NCBI RefSeq assembly: GCF_008698145.1
Contig: NZ_RZNZ01000001.1
Span: forward strand, 1 to 64,000
DNA length: 64,000 nt
Direction of reading: 5' to 3'
Origin: Bifidobacterium vespertilionis
GTDB taxonomy: Bacteria > Actinomycetota > Actinomycetes > Actinomycetales > Bifidobacteriaceae
Made by a program: the position numbers and the translations under genes. The notes under the pieces are model-generated. The model made no database searches and was not told the DNA's origin. It worked only from the letters and a program-made list of their open reading frames with translations. Below, piece after piece: positions 10,347-21,517 of the stretch (position 1 is the stretch's first letter; each line of letters begins with the position of its first letter).

Positions 10347-11318
10347 TCAGTGAACCACGGTGACCGTGCATTCGGCGAAGTTGACGATCTGCTTGGAGAC
10401 CGAGCCGAGGAAGTGCGCATCCAGTCCGGACAGGCCGCGCGAGCCGACCACCAGCCAGCTGGCGTAGCGGGACGCGCTGATCAGGCCCTTGGAGGCCGGA
10501 ATGTGGAAGGCATGTGCCTCCACGGACGTCACGCCGTCGGGAATGGTCTCCTTGGCCACCATGGCGTTGACGATCTCCTCGGCGCGCTTCTGCCCGGCCT
10601 CGATGGGCGCGATCGCGTTCTCATAGCCCGCGATGGTGCCCAGATCCTTGAGCTGCCAGCAGAACATCACATGCAGAGGGCGGTTGTGGATGGCCGCTTC
10701 GCGGATCGCGAACCTGAGCGCATGCGCGCTGGTCTCCGAACCGTCCACGCCCACCACCACGGGACGGTGATCCAGCGCCTCGTACTGCTTGGGCTGCTCG
10801 TAACGGACGGTGGTGCCGGCCGGTGTGAGCGCGTTGGCGATGCTGTCCTGCACGCTTTGCGTATCGTCGTCCAGAATCCTCACCACGGTCACCGGCCGCT
10901 GCGATTCCTCGGCGAGCGAGGCCGACAGCGAGCCCATGAACCAACGAGCCACACGGCCCAGGGAACGGCGCCCCACCACGATCTGCTGCGAGTTGGCGCC
11001 GATCTGCAGCAGCGCCGAGGTGCCGGTGGCCTTGACCGAGGTCAGCTCCAGATTCTCCAGATCGAAATCGATGCCATCGGACGCCTTGGCGACCCATCCG
11101 CGCAGCGTGTCCGCGATCTCGTGGCGCACGCGGTTCCATGATTCGTCGTCATTGGGCTCGGCGCCCATATCCCACGAGTGCGTCCATCCAAACACTGCGT
11201 TCACCTTCTGACCGGTGATCGCCGCTTCCTTGAGCGCGAACTTGAGCGCCGCGAAGGACTCGTCCGAACCATCCACGCCAACGACGATGTCGGCTTCGTT
11301 CATGTTGGGCTGCGTCAT
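10347..11318 (-). CDS. Tandem universal stress protein (UspA x2)
   Basis: A 323-residue protein made of two UspA domains, about residues 10-150 and 165-320. Each begins with a VVGVDGS motif. The second ends with the ATP-binding signature G-2x-G-9x-GS (GSRGLSGLDAHFLGS); the first has a partly altered version (GRRSLGRVARWFMGS). ATP-binding Usp proteins in actinobacteria act in starvation and redox stress. Two adjacent ATGs are possible; 11318 gives better spacing to AAGGAGG than 11321. It is divergent from clpC, with a palindrome in the shared upstream region. Confidence 0.9.
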   Translation of the reverse strand: MTQPNMNEADIVVGVDGSDESFAALKFALKEAAITGQKVNAVFGWTHSWDMGAEPNDDESWNRVRHEIADTLRGWVAKASDGIDFDLENLELTSVKATGTSALLQIGANSQQIVVGRRSLGRVARWFMGSLSASLAEESQRPVTVVRILDDDTQSVQDSIANALTPAGTTVRYEQPKQYEALDHRPVVVGVDGSETSAHALRFAIREAAIHNRPLHVMFCWQLKDLGTIAGYENAIAPIEAGQKRAEEIVNAMVAKETIPDGVTSVEAHAFHIPASKGLISASRYASWLVVGSRGLSGLDAHFLGSVSKQIVNFAECTVTVVH

Positions 11319-11376
11319 CATTCCTCCTTCAAGAGACGATTTCAGTGCCTGATTCCAAGCATATCGGTCTTTTGCT

Positions 11377-11395
11377 TGCTGTGAGCGCAATCACA
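11377..11395. promoter_or_regulatory. Palindrome in usp-clpC intergenic region
   Basis: The site contains TGTGA-N6-TCACA, a perfect CRP-type palindrome, overlapping TGCTGTGAGCG, which resembles the ClgR box (CGCYNANRGCG) with two deviations. ClgR controls clpC in other actinobacteria, so this is a plausible operator. Which protein binds cannot be decided from sequence. Confidence 0.4.
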
Positions 11396-11462
11396 TGGAC
11401 AAAACGAATAAACGTCACCGCGAGTCGGTAGAGTATGGAGAAGTTTCATAGGAAGGACAAGC

Positions 11463-14102
<2,640 letters not shown>

Positions 14103-14132
14103 TGCGCGGCTGACCGTATATCTCAACAGCTG

Positions 14133-14165
14133 AAGGCCGGTTCCATTGTGGGGCCGGCCTTTTTG
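14133..14165 (+). terminator. Rho-independent terminator after clpC
   Basis: AAGGCCGG and CCGGCCTT pair across a 13-base loop and run into a T tract. Confidence 0.85.
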
Positions 14166-14554
14166 TTTTGCATGGTTCGCGGGGGGATAGTGCTTGGAAC
14201 GGTGATGCATCAGATTATCCGGCGCAATATCTCACAAATCCGTATAACATCGCACAAAATCCAACAAAACTACGTCTGCGCAGGGGAGCTGGGCGGTGAT
14301 TGGGTGGATTTCGTTCTGGTATTTCCGATTTGTGTATGGATCTTGGCGGGCTTCGTGTATGGCGTGAGAATGATGCTGTTGGTATTCCGCCAAAAAACGG
14401 AAGCCTACGGGTTCCTCATATCCGGCCGGGGTCTGAAAACGACCACACAAATCGGAAGTACGCAAAAACCACGGGCTACCTAGTCGGCGCCTAGTCGGTG
14501 CGGGGAGAGCTTGTGGCATGCGGTCCGGGTGCGACGATAAGCTGAGGATAATAA
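14166..14554. repeat. Gene-poor region with inverted repeat
   Basis: About 390 bases of lower GC content with no convincing gene. A 13-base sequence TTCCGATTTGTGT at 14323-14335 recurs in reverse complement at 14445-14457, and similarity extends a few bases beyond each copy. A short direct repeat (CTAGTCGG) lies near 14480-14500. A 111-codon open frame crosses the region but has no ribosome binding site or recognisable domain. It looks like a decayed or mobile intergenic element. Confidence 0.45.
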
Positions 14555-14566
14555 GAAACCGGTTTC
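14555..14566. promoter_or_regulatory. LacI-type operator before GH28 gene
   Basis: GAAACCGGTTTC is a perfect 12-bp palindrome with the central CG typical of LacI/GalR-family operators. It lies 61 bases before the start of the glycosidase gene. The regulator itself is not in the window. Confidence 0.6.
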
Positions 14567-14626
14567 ATAACGATGGTCGTGCGAGACCGGGGCATGCAGT
14601 TGCGCAATCCGAAGGAGGATGATCGC

Positions 14627-15994
14627 ATGACGGTCGAAACCGTGAACAGGGTGCTGTCGGGTGCGGTGGCGGATGGTGTCACCAACGACGGGCCTGTGAT
14701 TCAGAAAGCCATTGACGAGTGCTCGAGCCAAGGCGGCGGAACGGTTACGCTCGCCGGTGGAACGTATCTGTCCGGCACGCTGAGGATGAAGTCCAACGTC
14801 ACGCTCAACATTGACGCCTCCGCCACGCTGCTGGCGAGCCCGAACATCGGGGATTATGCGGCAGATGTGCATCACAACCGCTACCGTAATGAAACCGCTC
14901 TCGACAGGTGCTTCATCTTCGCCGAGGACGCGGAAAACTTCACCCTCACCGGACGCGGTGTCATTGACGGCAACGCCGAGGCGTTCCCCAATGATGGATC
15001 GATCTATCGGCCCATGATGATCCGCACGCTGCGCTGCTCCAATGTGCATGTGGAGGGACTGCGCCTGTACAACGCCGCGGCATGGACCACGGCGTTCCTC
15101 GACAGCTCGTACATCTGGATCCACGGCGTGGACATCCGCAACGACAAGCGATACAACGGCGACGGACTGGACTTCGATGGCAGCTCGCACATCTTCGTCT
15201 CCGACTGCCATGTGCGCGGCACCGATGACAACTTCTGCCTGCAGGCCAGCTCCAAGGACTACCCGGTGGAGGACGTGCACGTCACCAACTGCGCGTTCAC
15301 CGGCGTGTGCGCGGGCGTGCGCATCGGGCTCAAGTCCATCGGCGACATCCGCAACGTGGCCATCGCCAACTGCACGTTCCACAGTGTGTGGCGTGAGGGC
15401 ATCAAGATCGAATGCACCGAGGGCGGCACGATCAGCGACATCAACATCGCCAACATCACCATGCGCAACGTCACGCGTCCCATCTTCGTGGTGCTCAACA
15501 ACCGCTTCGAACTGGATGACTACGGCAGCTCCGTGGAACTCGACCACATGCCCGCCATCGGCAGGCTGGAGCGCATCGGCATCTCGCAACTGATCGCCGT
15601 GGACGACGAGGAGGAGATGAGCCGCACCCACATGCGCTTCACCGACGACGTGATGGGCTCACCGCGCTTCAACGGCATCCGGTTCGACGCCGCCGAGGGC
15701 CACCCGATCGAGGATGTGACGTTGAGCGACATCCGCTATGTGGCCGTGGGTGGCGTGAAGCTGGCCGACATTCCGCCGATGGACCAGTATCCGCCGGTGC
15801 TCGATCGTCTGGTCCATCCGAACGGCGTGAGCAGCGAGAACTACTACCCGGATTGGAGCCGCGCCACGTTCATGGACCTGCGCAACGTGCACGGGCTCAC
15901 TCTGCGCGGCGTGCACTTCACGGCTCTGCGTGACGACGAGCGCGAGCCCGTGATCATCGAGGGCTGCACCAAGGCCCGGGAGGTGGCGTTCTAG
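14627..15994 (+). CDS. Glycoside hydrolase family 28 (polygalacturonase-like)
   Basis: A 455-residue parallel beta-helix enzyme. It opens with the pectate-lyase-like start (VLSGAVADGVTNDGPVIQKAIDEC, GGGTVTLAGGTYLSGTL). The GH28 active-site region is NGDGLDFDGS, then GTDDNFCLQ with the paired Asp, then GVRIGLKS. There is no signal peptide, so the enzyme is probably cytoplasmic and acts on imported oligosaccharides rather than polymeric pectin. The ATG at 14627 has AAGGAGG eight bases upstream. A LacI-type operator lies just upstream. No transporter is adjacent. The exact substrate is unknown. Confidence 0.82.
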   Translation: MTVETVNRVLSGAVADGVTNDGPVIQKAIDECSSQGGGTVTLAGGTYLSGTLRMKSNVTLNIDASATLLASPNIGDYAADVHHNRYRNETALDRCFIFAEDAENFTLTGRGVIDGNAEAFPNDGSIYRPMMIRTLRCSNVHVEGLRLYNAAAWTTAFLDSSYIWIHGVDIRNDKRYNGDGLDFDGSSHIFVSDCHVRGTDDNFCLQASSKDYPVEDVHVTNCAFTGVCAGVRIGLKSIGDIRNVAIANCTFHSVWREGIKIECTEGGTISDINIANITMRNVTRPIFVVLNNRFELDDYGSSVELDHMPAIGRLERIGISQLIAVDDEEEMSRTHMRFTDDVMGSPRFNGIRFDAAEGHPIEDVTLSDIRYVAVGGVKLADIPPMDQYPPVLDRLVHPNGVSSENYYPDWSRATFMDLRNVHGLTLRGVHFTALRDDEREPVIIEGCTKAREVAF

Positions 15995-16024
15995 GCGGGG
16001 TATTCAGGGCTGGTGGCTGGGTGA

Positions 16025-16048
16025 CCCTGGCTGGCGGCCGGCCAGGGG
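16025..16048 (+). terminator. GC-rich hairpin after GH28 gene
   Basis: CCCTGGC and GCCAGGG form a seven-base-pair stem without a clear T tract. It may end the GH28 transcript and the converging ecfT remnant. Confidence 0.35.
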
Positions 16049-16064
16049 CCGGGCCTCCGGCGTT

Positions 16065-16254
16065 CTAGTGCGCGAGGACGCCTAGAGCGACCAGCGCCGC
16101 CACATAGGCCGCGGCCAAGGTCATTGCAACCCAGTCGCGGCCGGCAATGCGCATGACCCTGTAGTGTGTGCGGCCCGATCCGCCTTCGTAGCAGCGGGCA
16201 TCCAGTGCGCGGGACAGGTTGTCGGCGTGGCGCAGCGTTCCGGCGAATACCGGC
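16065..16254 (-). pseudogene. Remnant of an ECF transporter T-component gene (3' end)
   Basis: About 62 codons that encode the C-terminus of an EcfT protein: FAGTLRHADNLSRALDARCY and RTHYR, then a membrane helix and a stop at 16065. The same sequence ends the intact fused ECF protein at 22784, in the same orientation, with similarity that stops abruptly at 16254. The two copies differ at many bases, so this is an old duplication or a relic of a second ECF locus, not a recent copy. It has no start codon or upstream domains and cannot be functional. Confidence 0.8.
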
Positions 16255-16568
16255 GCTTCCGATGCCGCCGAAGGTGCGGCGTCCGAGAACGGTGCGCGGA
16301 CGGGGAAGCCTCCCAGTCCGCGCAGTGACGTCTGGCAAGCATCGCCCGTTGTGATGGCAAGGCCGGTCCCTTCACGGGGCCGGCCTTTTTCGTTTGACCA
16401 TGGTCGTTCCGGGGTCGGCGCGATGTGCGGGCCGGCGCAGCGGACGGGCAGTGGACCGGAGTGCCGCTCCGATCGCGACACGCCATGCAACTTTTCCCCG
16501 GGTCGGCTCGAATACTTCACTGGAGACGGAAAGTCGGGCACCCGCCCGGCAAACGCGAAGGAGATGAC
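16255..16568 (+). promoter_or_regulatory. Intergenic region with terminator and ECF-type promoter
   Basis: A hairpin AAGGCCGG...CCGGCCTTTTT at 16359-16390 is a good plus-strand terminator, although no intact gene precedes it. TGCAACTTTT at 16486-16495 contains the AAC core of ECF sigma -35 elements and could be an autoregulated promoter for the sigma gene at 16569. The rest holds nothing I can identify. Confidence 0.4.
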
Positions 16569-17183
16569 ATGTTCGGCTCCGCATTGGGCAGTCGGCGCAG
16601 GGACCGGGACGCCGCATGGATCCGCCGGATCCTTCGCGGCTCCGAGCGTGCGGCGGACGCCTTGGTGCGCGAGCACTACGACGGCCTGTTCGCCTTCGTC
16701 TACCGGCAGGTGGGCGACCACGAGGAGACCATGAACCTCACGCAGGAATCGTTCATCGCGGCGTTGCAGTCGCTGGCATCGTACGATCCAGCACGGGCCT
16801 CGTTCACCACGTGGCTGTACCGCATTGCAGCCTACAAGGTGATCGATGCGCGCAGACGGACGCATCCCATTGCCGTGTCGTTGGATTCCGGCGGCCTCGG
16901 TGACGGGGAACCGGACGCGTTCGACGGGACGGATCTGCCGGACGAGCGCATTCCGGACATGAGCGAGCTCGCTGCGGACCGCGATCTGCTCGAGCGCATC
17001 GAGGAACGCGTCGCATCCTGCGACCCGGCTGCGCAGGAGGTATTCCGGCTCCACCTATACGCGGAACGGAGTTTCGCACAGATCGCCGCGGCGGCGGGAG
17101 AGAGCGAATCCACCGTCAAGGCGCGGTACTACCGGCTGATGGCTTTGTTGAGAAAGGAGTTCGGCGATGAACGCCAACGATGA
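16569..17183 (+). CDS. ECF-type RNA polymerase sigma factor
   Basis: A 204-residue sigma-70 family factor with only regions 2 and 4. Region 2 covers about 25-95 (DALVREHYDGLFAFVYRQVG, ESFIAAL, TTWLYRIAAYKVIDARR). Region 4 covers about 140-195 (CDPAAQEVFRLHLYAERS, ESTVKARYYRLMALLRKE). The ATG at 16569 follows AAGGAG. The gene overlaps the downstream membrane protein by 17 bases, and the cluster continues into an ABC transporter, so it probably switches on its own operon. No classic zinc-binding anti-sigma (HxxxCxxC) is seen; the next protein may play that part. Confidence 0.9.
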   Translation: MFGSALGSRRRDRDAAWIRRILRGSERAADALVREHYDGLFAFVYRQVGDHEETMNLTQESFIAALQSLASYDPARASFTTWLYRIAAYKVIDARRRTHPIAVSLDSGGLGDGEPDAFDGTDLPDERIPDMSELAADRDLLERIEERVASCDPAAQEVFRLHLYAERSFAQIAAAAGESESTVKARYYRLMALLRKEFGDERQR

Positions 17184-17982
17184 ACGCATACCGTATCCGG
17201 ACAGCGCCAAACGGAACGCGAGCATAGGCATGATCGTCGTGCGTGGCATGCCGCAGCGAGCCGGACTGGTGGCCTCCGTAACGGACGTGGTCCGTGCGCT
17301 GGGCATCAGAAACCTGTTCTTCGGCGTGTGGGACTGCGTCTTCGTGGGACTGATCGGCGCCGCATGCGTCTGGGGCCTGATGTTTGTTGGCGCCGGCGGG
17401 TCTTCCCTGTGGAGCGACGTCGGTCTGGGCCGGTTCTGCGTGCTCATGTTCCTCGTGTCCCCGTTCCTGTACGAGTGCGTGCACCTGCTCATCATGTTCA
17501 AGGAACGCGACTGCCATACGCTGGACGTGCTCAGGGCCTGCAAGTGGTCGTTCCGCCGCATCGCCGCCGTGCGCATGCTGACGTTCGGTGCGGTATCCGT
17601 GGTGTTGGACACGGCGTGCGGCATCGGCATCGCGCTGATGATCAGTGCCAGGGTGTCGGCGATGACCATCCTCGGCGTCTCGTTCTCCTCGCTGTTCCTG
17701 TTCGCGCTCGGCCAGCTTGCCGTGGATGCGCATTGCAGCTGGCCGGTTAGCGCCGCGATCATGCCGGCCGTCTGGCTGCTCGTCAGCGTAGCGGGCTGGT
17801 GGTTCGCCGCCGAGCTGGTCGTCTGGCTCGAACGACTGCCCTCACTGGTGTGTCTGGGCATCGGCATCGCCGCAGGCATCCTGTACTGCGCGTCACTGAA
17901 CCGCTATGGCGCCGCGTCGCTCGCCAAGGCTTCGTACCGGGCCCGCGGCGAACACGGCCAGGCGTTGCGACCGGCGTTCTGA
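17167..17982 (+). CDS. Membrane protein of sigma-ABC operon (possible anti-sigma)
   Basis: A 271-residue protein with a cytoplasmic N-terminus of about 45 residues and about six membrane helices. It has no recognised domain. Its start codon lies inside the sigma gene and uses the AAAGGAG at 17153, so it is translationally coupled. In many ECF operons the gene after the sigma factor encodes a membrane anti-sigma factor. That role is inferred from position only; it could equally be a transporter subunit. Confidence 0.6.
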   Translation: MNANDERIPYPDSAKRNASIGMIVVRGMPQRAGLVASVTDVVRALGIRNLFFGVWDCVFVGLIGAACVWGLMFVGAGGSSLWSDVGLGRFCVLMFLVSPFLYECVHLLIMFKERDCHTLDVLRACKWSFRRIAAVRMLTFGAVSVVLDTACGIGIALMISARVSAMTILGVSFSSLFLFALGQLAVDAHCSWPVSAAIMPAVWLLVSVAGWWFAAELVVWLERLPSLVCLGIGIAAGILYCASLNRYGAASLAKASYRARGEHGQALRPAF

Positions 17983-18039
17983 GCGAACGTCATTCATCGT
18001 CATATCGTCACTCAACAACCTTAAGAAAGGCTTCCGATC

Positions 18040-18891
18040 ATGCTCACTGTGGAACATGTCACCAAAACGTTCTCCGGCACCACCGTGCTCAGGGACATCA
18101 ACCTTACGTTCGAACAGGGCGTGTACGGTCTGCTCGCGCCCAACGGCGCCGGCAAGTCCACGCTCATGAAGATGCTCGCCACGCTCCTGTTTCCCACGGA
18201 CGGCTCCATCCGCTGGAACGGCGAGGACATCATCGCCATGGACGAACGCTACCGCGGCATACTCGGCTACCTGCCGCAGGATTTCGGCTACTATCCGAAC
18301 TACTCGCCGCGCCAGTTCCTGCGCTACATCGCCGCGTTGCAGGGCGTACGGCACGCCCGGGCCGACAAGCGCATCGAACGGCTGCTCGGTCTGGTAGGAC
18401 TCTCGGACGTGGCGGACAAGAAGATGAAGACCTTCTCCGGCGGCATGGTCCAGCGCGTCGGCATCGCGCAGGCGCTGATCGGCGAACCGCAGCTGCTCAT
18501 TCTCGACGAGCCGACCGCAGGCCTCGACCCCAAGGAACGCGTGCGCTTCCGCAACATCATCCATGACCTGTCCGCGGACCGCATCGTGATCCTCTCCACG
18601 CACATCGTCTCCGATCTGGAAACGATCGCCGGGCGGATCATCATGCTCAAGAACGCACAGGTGCTGCGCTGCGACACGCCGGCCACCATCTGCGCCGAGC
18701 TCGAGGGACACATGTGGGAGATGCCCAGCGGCCTTCCGCTCGGCGAGGGGCAGAAACTGCTGAGCGAAGTGCAATACGGTACCGAAACCCGGCAGCGCAT
18801 CTACTCGCTCCAGCCGCTCACGGCCAGCGAACGCATCGCGCAGGTCGCCCCCAACCTCGAGGACGCATTCCTCATGATCTACGGCGAGTGA
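18040..18891 (+). CDS. ABC transporter ATP-binding protein
   Basis: A 283-residue ATPase of the drug/peptide exporter (ABC-2, CcmA-like) type. Walker A is LLAPNGAGKST, the Q-loop is YLPQDFGYY, the signature is FSGGMVQRVGIAQAL, Walker B is LLILDEPTAGLD, and the switch His is in ILSTHIVSD. The C-terminal 60 residues are the extension seen in bacteriocin- or antibiotic-export ATPases. It is followed by three permease genes with 5- to 80-base gaps or overlaps. The cargo is unknown; candidates are lantibiotic-like peptides or lipids. Confidence 0.92.
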   Translation: MLTVEHVTKTFSGTTVLRDINLTFEQGVYGLLAPNGAGKSTLMKMLATLLFPTDGSIRWNGEDIIAMDERYRGILGYLPQDFGYYPNYSPRQFLRYIAALQGVRHARADKRIERLLGLVGLSDVADKKMKTFSGGMVQRVGIAQALIGEPQLLILDEPTAGLDPKERVRFRNIIHDLSADRIVILSTHIVSDLETIAGRIIMLKNAQVLRCDTPATICAELEGHMWEMPSGLPLGEGQKLLSEVQYGTETRQRIYSLQPLTASERIAQVAPNLEDAFLMIYGE

Positions 18892-18896
18892 TCCCC

Positions 18897-20213
18897 ATGA
18901 CACGGCATGGAACATCGGCCTCGCCGCCCCGAACGGCAGGTACGGTCGGTACGGCAAGGATTTCGGTCGCGAAGGCCCGGAACGCGGGCGCCAAGGGACG
19001 GGCCGCCCGCTTGCCCCGCATCCGCGTGCGGAAGGACACCGCATCGGGAGACGCCACCAGAGCGGACGTCTACCGTTGGGAACTGCGCAAGATCGTCCGG
19101 TTCCCCGCACTGTGGGCGTTGCTGGCACTCTGTCTGGCGCTCAACTCATGGGCCATCCTCAGCTCCGCCGGCGGTCTGAGCGGCTGGCGTTCCGATCTGG
19201 CCTACACGGCGCAGGTGGCGCAACGGCTCGGCACCACCGTGGACGACCGGTTCGTCGCGGCGCTCGAAGCCGAGCCGGTCTCCGACGAGCGCGACGGGCT
19301 GCTGCACTACATCCAATCCGCGCTGGGACCGGGATACGCCGGATGGGACCCCATCGCAGCCGGAGACCGATACGCGGCCAAGCTCAACGATCAGGGGCAC
19401 CCGCACCTCGCCCTGCAGATGCAGATCAAGGCGCAATGGATCCAGCCCAGGGCCGAGCATCTGGCCTCCGCCGGCCTGACGAACGACCTGCTTGCCGGAC
19501 GGGTCACCACGCTGATGCATTCGGTCAACGCGACCCTGATCCAGGTGCTCCTGCTGGAAGGCATGGTCCTCGGCTCGCTCATCGTGCTCTACGCCGTCTG
19601 CGGCGAACGCTTCCACCGCATGACCGCGCTGACCAACGCCAGCCGCGCCGGGCGCAGACTCATGACGCGCAAACTCATCGTCGGCATCGGATGCGCACTC
19701 GCCGCCTACACCATCCTTGCCGCGGGCTTTGCGATTGCGTCGTTGCTGAGCTTCCGCATTCCCGGGCTATGGAGCGGCAACGTGTCGAGCCGCATGTTCG
19801 GCATGGCCACGGACGCCGGCCTGCAACCGTTCATCACCTGGACTGACTTCACCATGGGCGGCTACCTGCTCGCCATGCTCGCCCTGGGCGCGCTGTTCAC
19901 GCTCGCCTTCACGCTGTTCGCCGGCGCACTCGGCATGGCTCTGGGCAACGTGCTCGCTGCGTTCGGCGGGGTGATGGGCTTCGCCGCCGCAGGACTCATT
20001 GCCATGATGTTCGTCTCCGACGCGCTGGCCTACCAGCTGCTCGGACTCCAACCGATGTACGCGCTCGCCAACGCGAACGCATGGTTCTCCGACATGGGCA
20101 CGCACGCCGTGATCCCGTGGCAGGAAACCGTGGTGACGCTGATTTCCGCCATCTATTTCGCCATTGCGCTCATTGTGGCGCGCAAAGCATACTCGAGAAA
20201 GGACCTGACATGA
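18897..20213 (+). CDS. ABC transporter permease 1 of sigma operon
   Basis: A 438-residue membrane protein with a basic N-terminal extension of about 60 residues, a first helix preceded by YRWELRKIVRFPALW, a long extracytoplasmic loop of about 150 residues, then about five further helices. This is ABC-2 exporter topology. It starts five bases after the ATPase stop and overlaps the next permease by ATGA. The ELRKI-type motif before helix 1 recurs in the other two permeases, which marks them as paralogs. Confidence 0.75.
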   Translation: MTRHGTSASPPRTAGTVGTARISVAKARNAGAKGRAARLPRIRVRKDTASGDATRADVYRWELRKIVRFPALWALLALCLALNSWAILSSAGGLSGWRSDLAYTAQVAQRLGTTVDDRFVAALEAEPVSDERDGLLHYIQSALGPGYAGWDPIAAGDRYAAKLNDQGHPHLALQMQIKAQWIQPRAEHLASAGLTNDLLAGRVTTLMHSVNATLIQVLLLEGMVLGSLIVLYAVCGERFHRMTALTNASRAGRRLMTRKLIVGIGCALAAYTILAAGFAIASLLSFRIPGLWSGNVSSRMFGMATDAGLQPFITWTDFTMGGYLLAMLALGALFTLAFTLFAGALGMALGNVLAAFGGVMGFAAAGLIAMMFVSDALAYQLLGLQPMYALANANAWFSDMGTHAVIPWQETVVTLISAIYFAIALIVARKAYSRKDLT

Positions 20214-21436
20214 CCCGGACCACGAACTGGCGCACAACGTGGCGCGTCTTCCGTGCCGAAATGGGCAAGATCTGGCGGCCGTTGCCGCTGCTGGGCACGT
20301 TGGCCGTGCTCATCGTCGGATCGTTCTTCATCGTCAACTTCACCTACCTCCACAACGGAGGCGAGGATGTAGTGGCACAAAGCGCCGAATTCGGGCCGGT
20401 CTACGACGCGAAGGCGCAGCAGACCGTCCAAGCCGAACTGGACAAGGCCAGGGCGGCGTTCGCCGCCGACATGGCCGTCAGCACGCGGGCCACAGAGCTG
20501 GGCATCACCGACTACGCCGCCTATGAAGCATGGACCGATCGCATGTACTCGGAAGGCAAAGACACCGACCCGACGGTTACGAACTATGTCTTGGGGCTGG
20601 CATCCTACCGCAGAATCAATGGCCTCGAACTCATCCAAAGTCAGGCGGGCATCAGCCCGGACGCTCTGCGATCCCAGCTGCTGGGCCAGGCCTGCTACGA
20701 CTTCCGCAACGCCGACGATTACCCGTGCGGTACGTTGCCCGCCACGGTGACGGCCCGCATCGACGACATCATAAGCCACTACAACCAGCGCAGTATACTC
20801 CAATACAACGTGGTCATGACCCTGCAGGACAGCGGCAAATGGATGCTCCTTACGGCCGCGCTCTGCGCCATGATCCTCACCGCCTTCCCCCTGACGCGCG
20901 ACCGACAGCTTCGCATGACGGCCGTGCAATGGGCGTCCCGAACAGGCCGGGGCATCCGATCGACGCAGGTGCTGGCCATCGGCATCTCGGCGGCGCTGGT
21001 CGGACTGATCGTCGGAACGCTGTGGAACGTATGGCTCGGCGCACAGATGCGGCCGATCCTCGGCTACGGCATCGACTCGGCGATGTACCGGGACCCCGCA
21101 TGGTTCGACGGCACCATCCTGCAATGGCTCGTCGCCTACACGCTGACCGCCATGCTGGCCGCCGCCGCATGCAGCCTGATTACGGTGTGGATCGTCAAGG
21201 CGCAGTCCAACGGCATCCGCATGCTGCTCATCACCGTTCCGCTCGCCGCCGCCATGGCCTGCCTCATCAACTTCGTGATCGGACCATACCTGTACCACTT
21301 CAGCAATCCGCTCGGGGGAAGGATCCCCGTCCCCGGCGCGGAGGCGATGGCACTGACGGCCATGCTCGCGCTTGCCGCCGCTCTGTGGACGGTCAGTGCC
21401 CGGCGGATTCGGCACTGCGAACTGCCGAACGATTGA
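20210..21436 (+). CDS. ABC transporter permease 2 of sigma operon
   Basis: A 408-residue paralog of the permeases on either side. It begins VFRAEMGKIWRPLPLLG, followed by one helix, a large outside loop of about 180 residues and about five helices. The start codon overlaps the upstream stop (ATGA) and has GAAAGGA before it. The large loop is acidic and helix-rich and could bind cargo or a partner outside the cell. Confidence 0.75.
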   Translation: MTRTTNWRTTWRVFRAEMGKIWRPLPLLGTLAVLIVGSFFIVNFTYLHNGGEDVVAQSAEFGPVYDAKAQQTVQAELDKARAAFAADMAVSTRATELGITDYAAYEAWTDRMYSEGKDTDPTVTNYVLGLASYRRINGLELIQSQAGISPDALRSQLLGQACYDFRNADDYPCGTLPATVTARIDDIISHYNQRSILQYNVVMTLQDSGKWMLLTAALCAMILTAFPLTRDRQLRMTAVQWASRTGRGIRSTQVLAIGISAALVGLIVGTLWNVWLGAQMRPILGYGIDSAMYRDPAWFDGTILQWLVAYTLTAMLAAAACSLITVWIVKAQSNGIRMLLITVPLAAAMACLINFVIGPYLYHFSNPLGGRIPVPGAEAMALTAMLALAAALWTVSARRIRHCELPND

Positions 21437-21517
21437 GCGGCTTGTCGCCGTTCGGCGTGCCCTGCGGCAAGCCGACCGGTACACCAGAAGCCTGATTCCA
21501 AGGAAAGGAGACGAGTC

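Noticed and set aside
14148..14483. 111-codon frame after clpC
   Set aside because: It starts inside the clpC terminator, has no ribosome binding site, and its sequence is not like a known protein.
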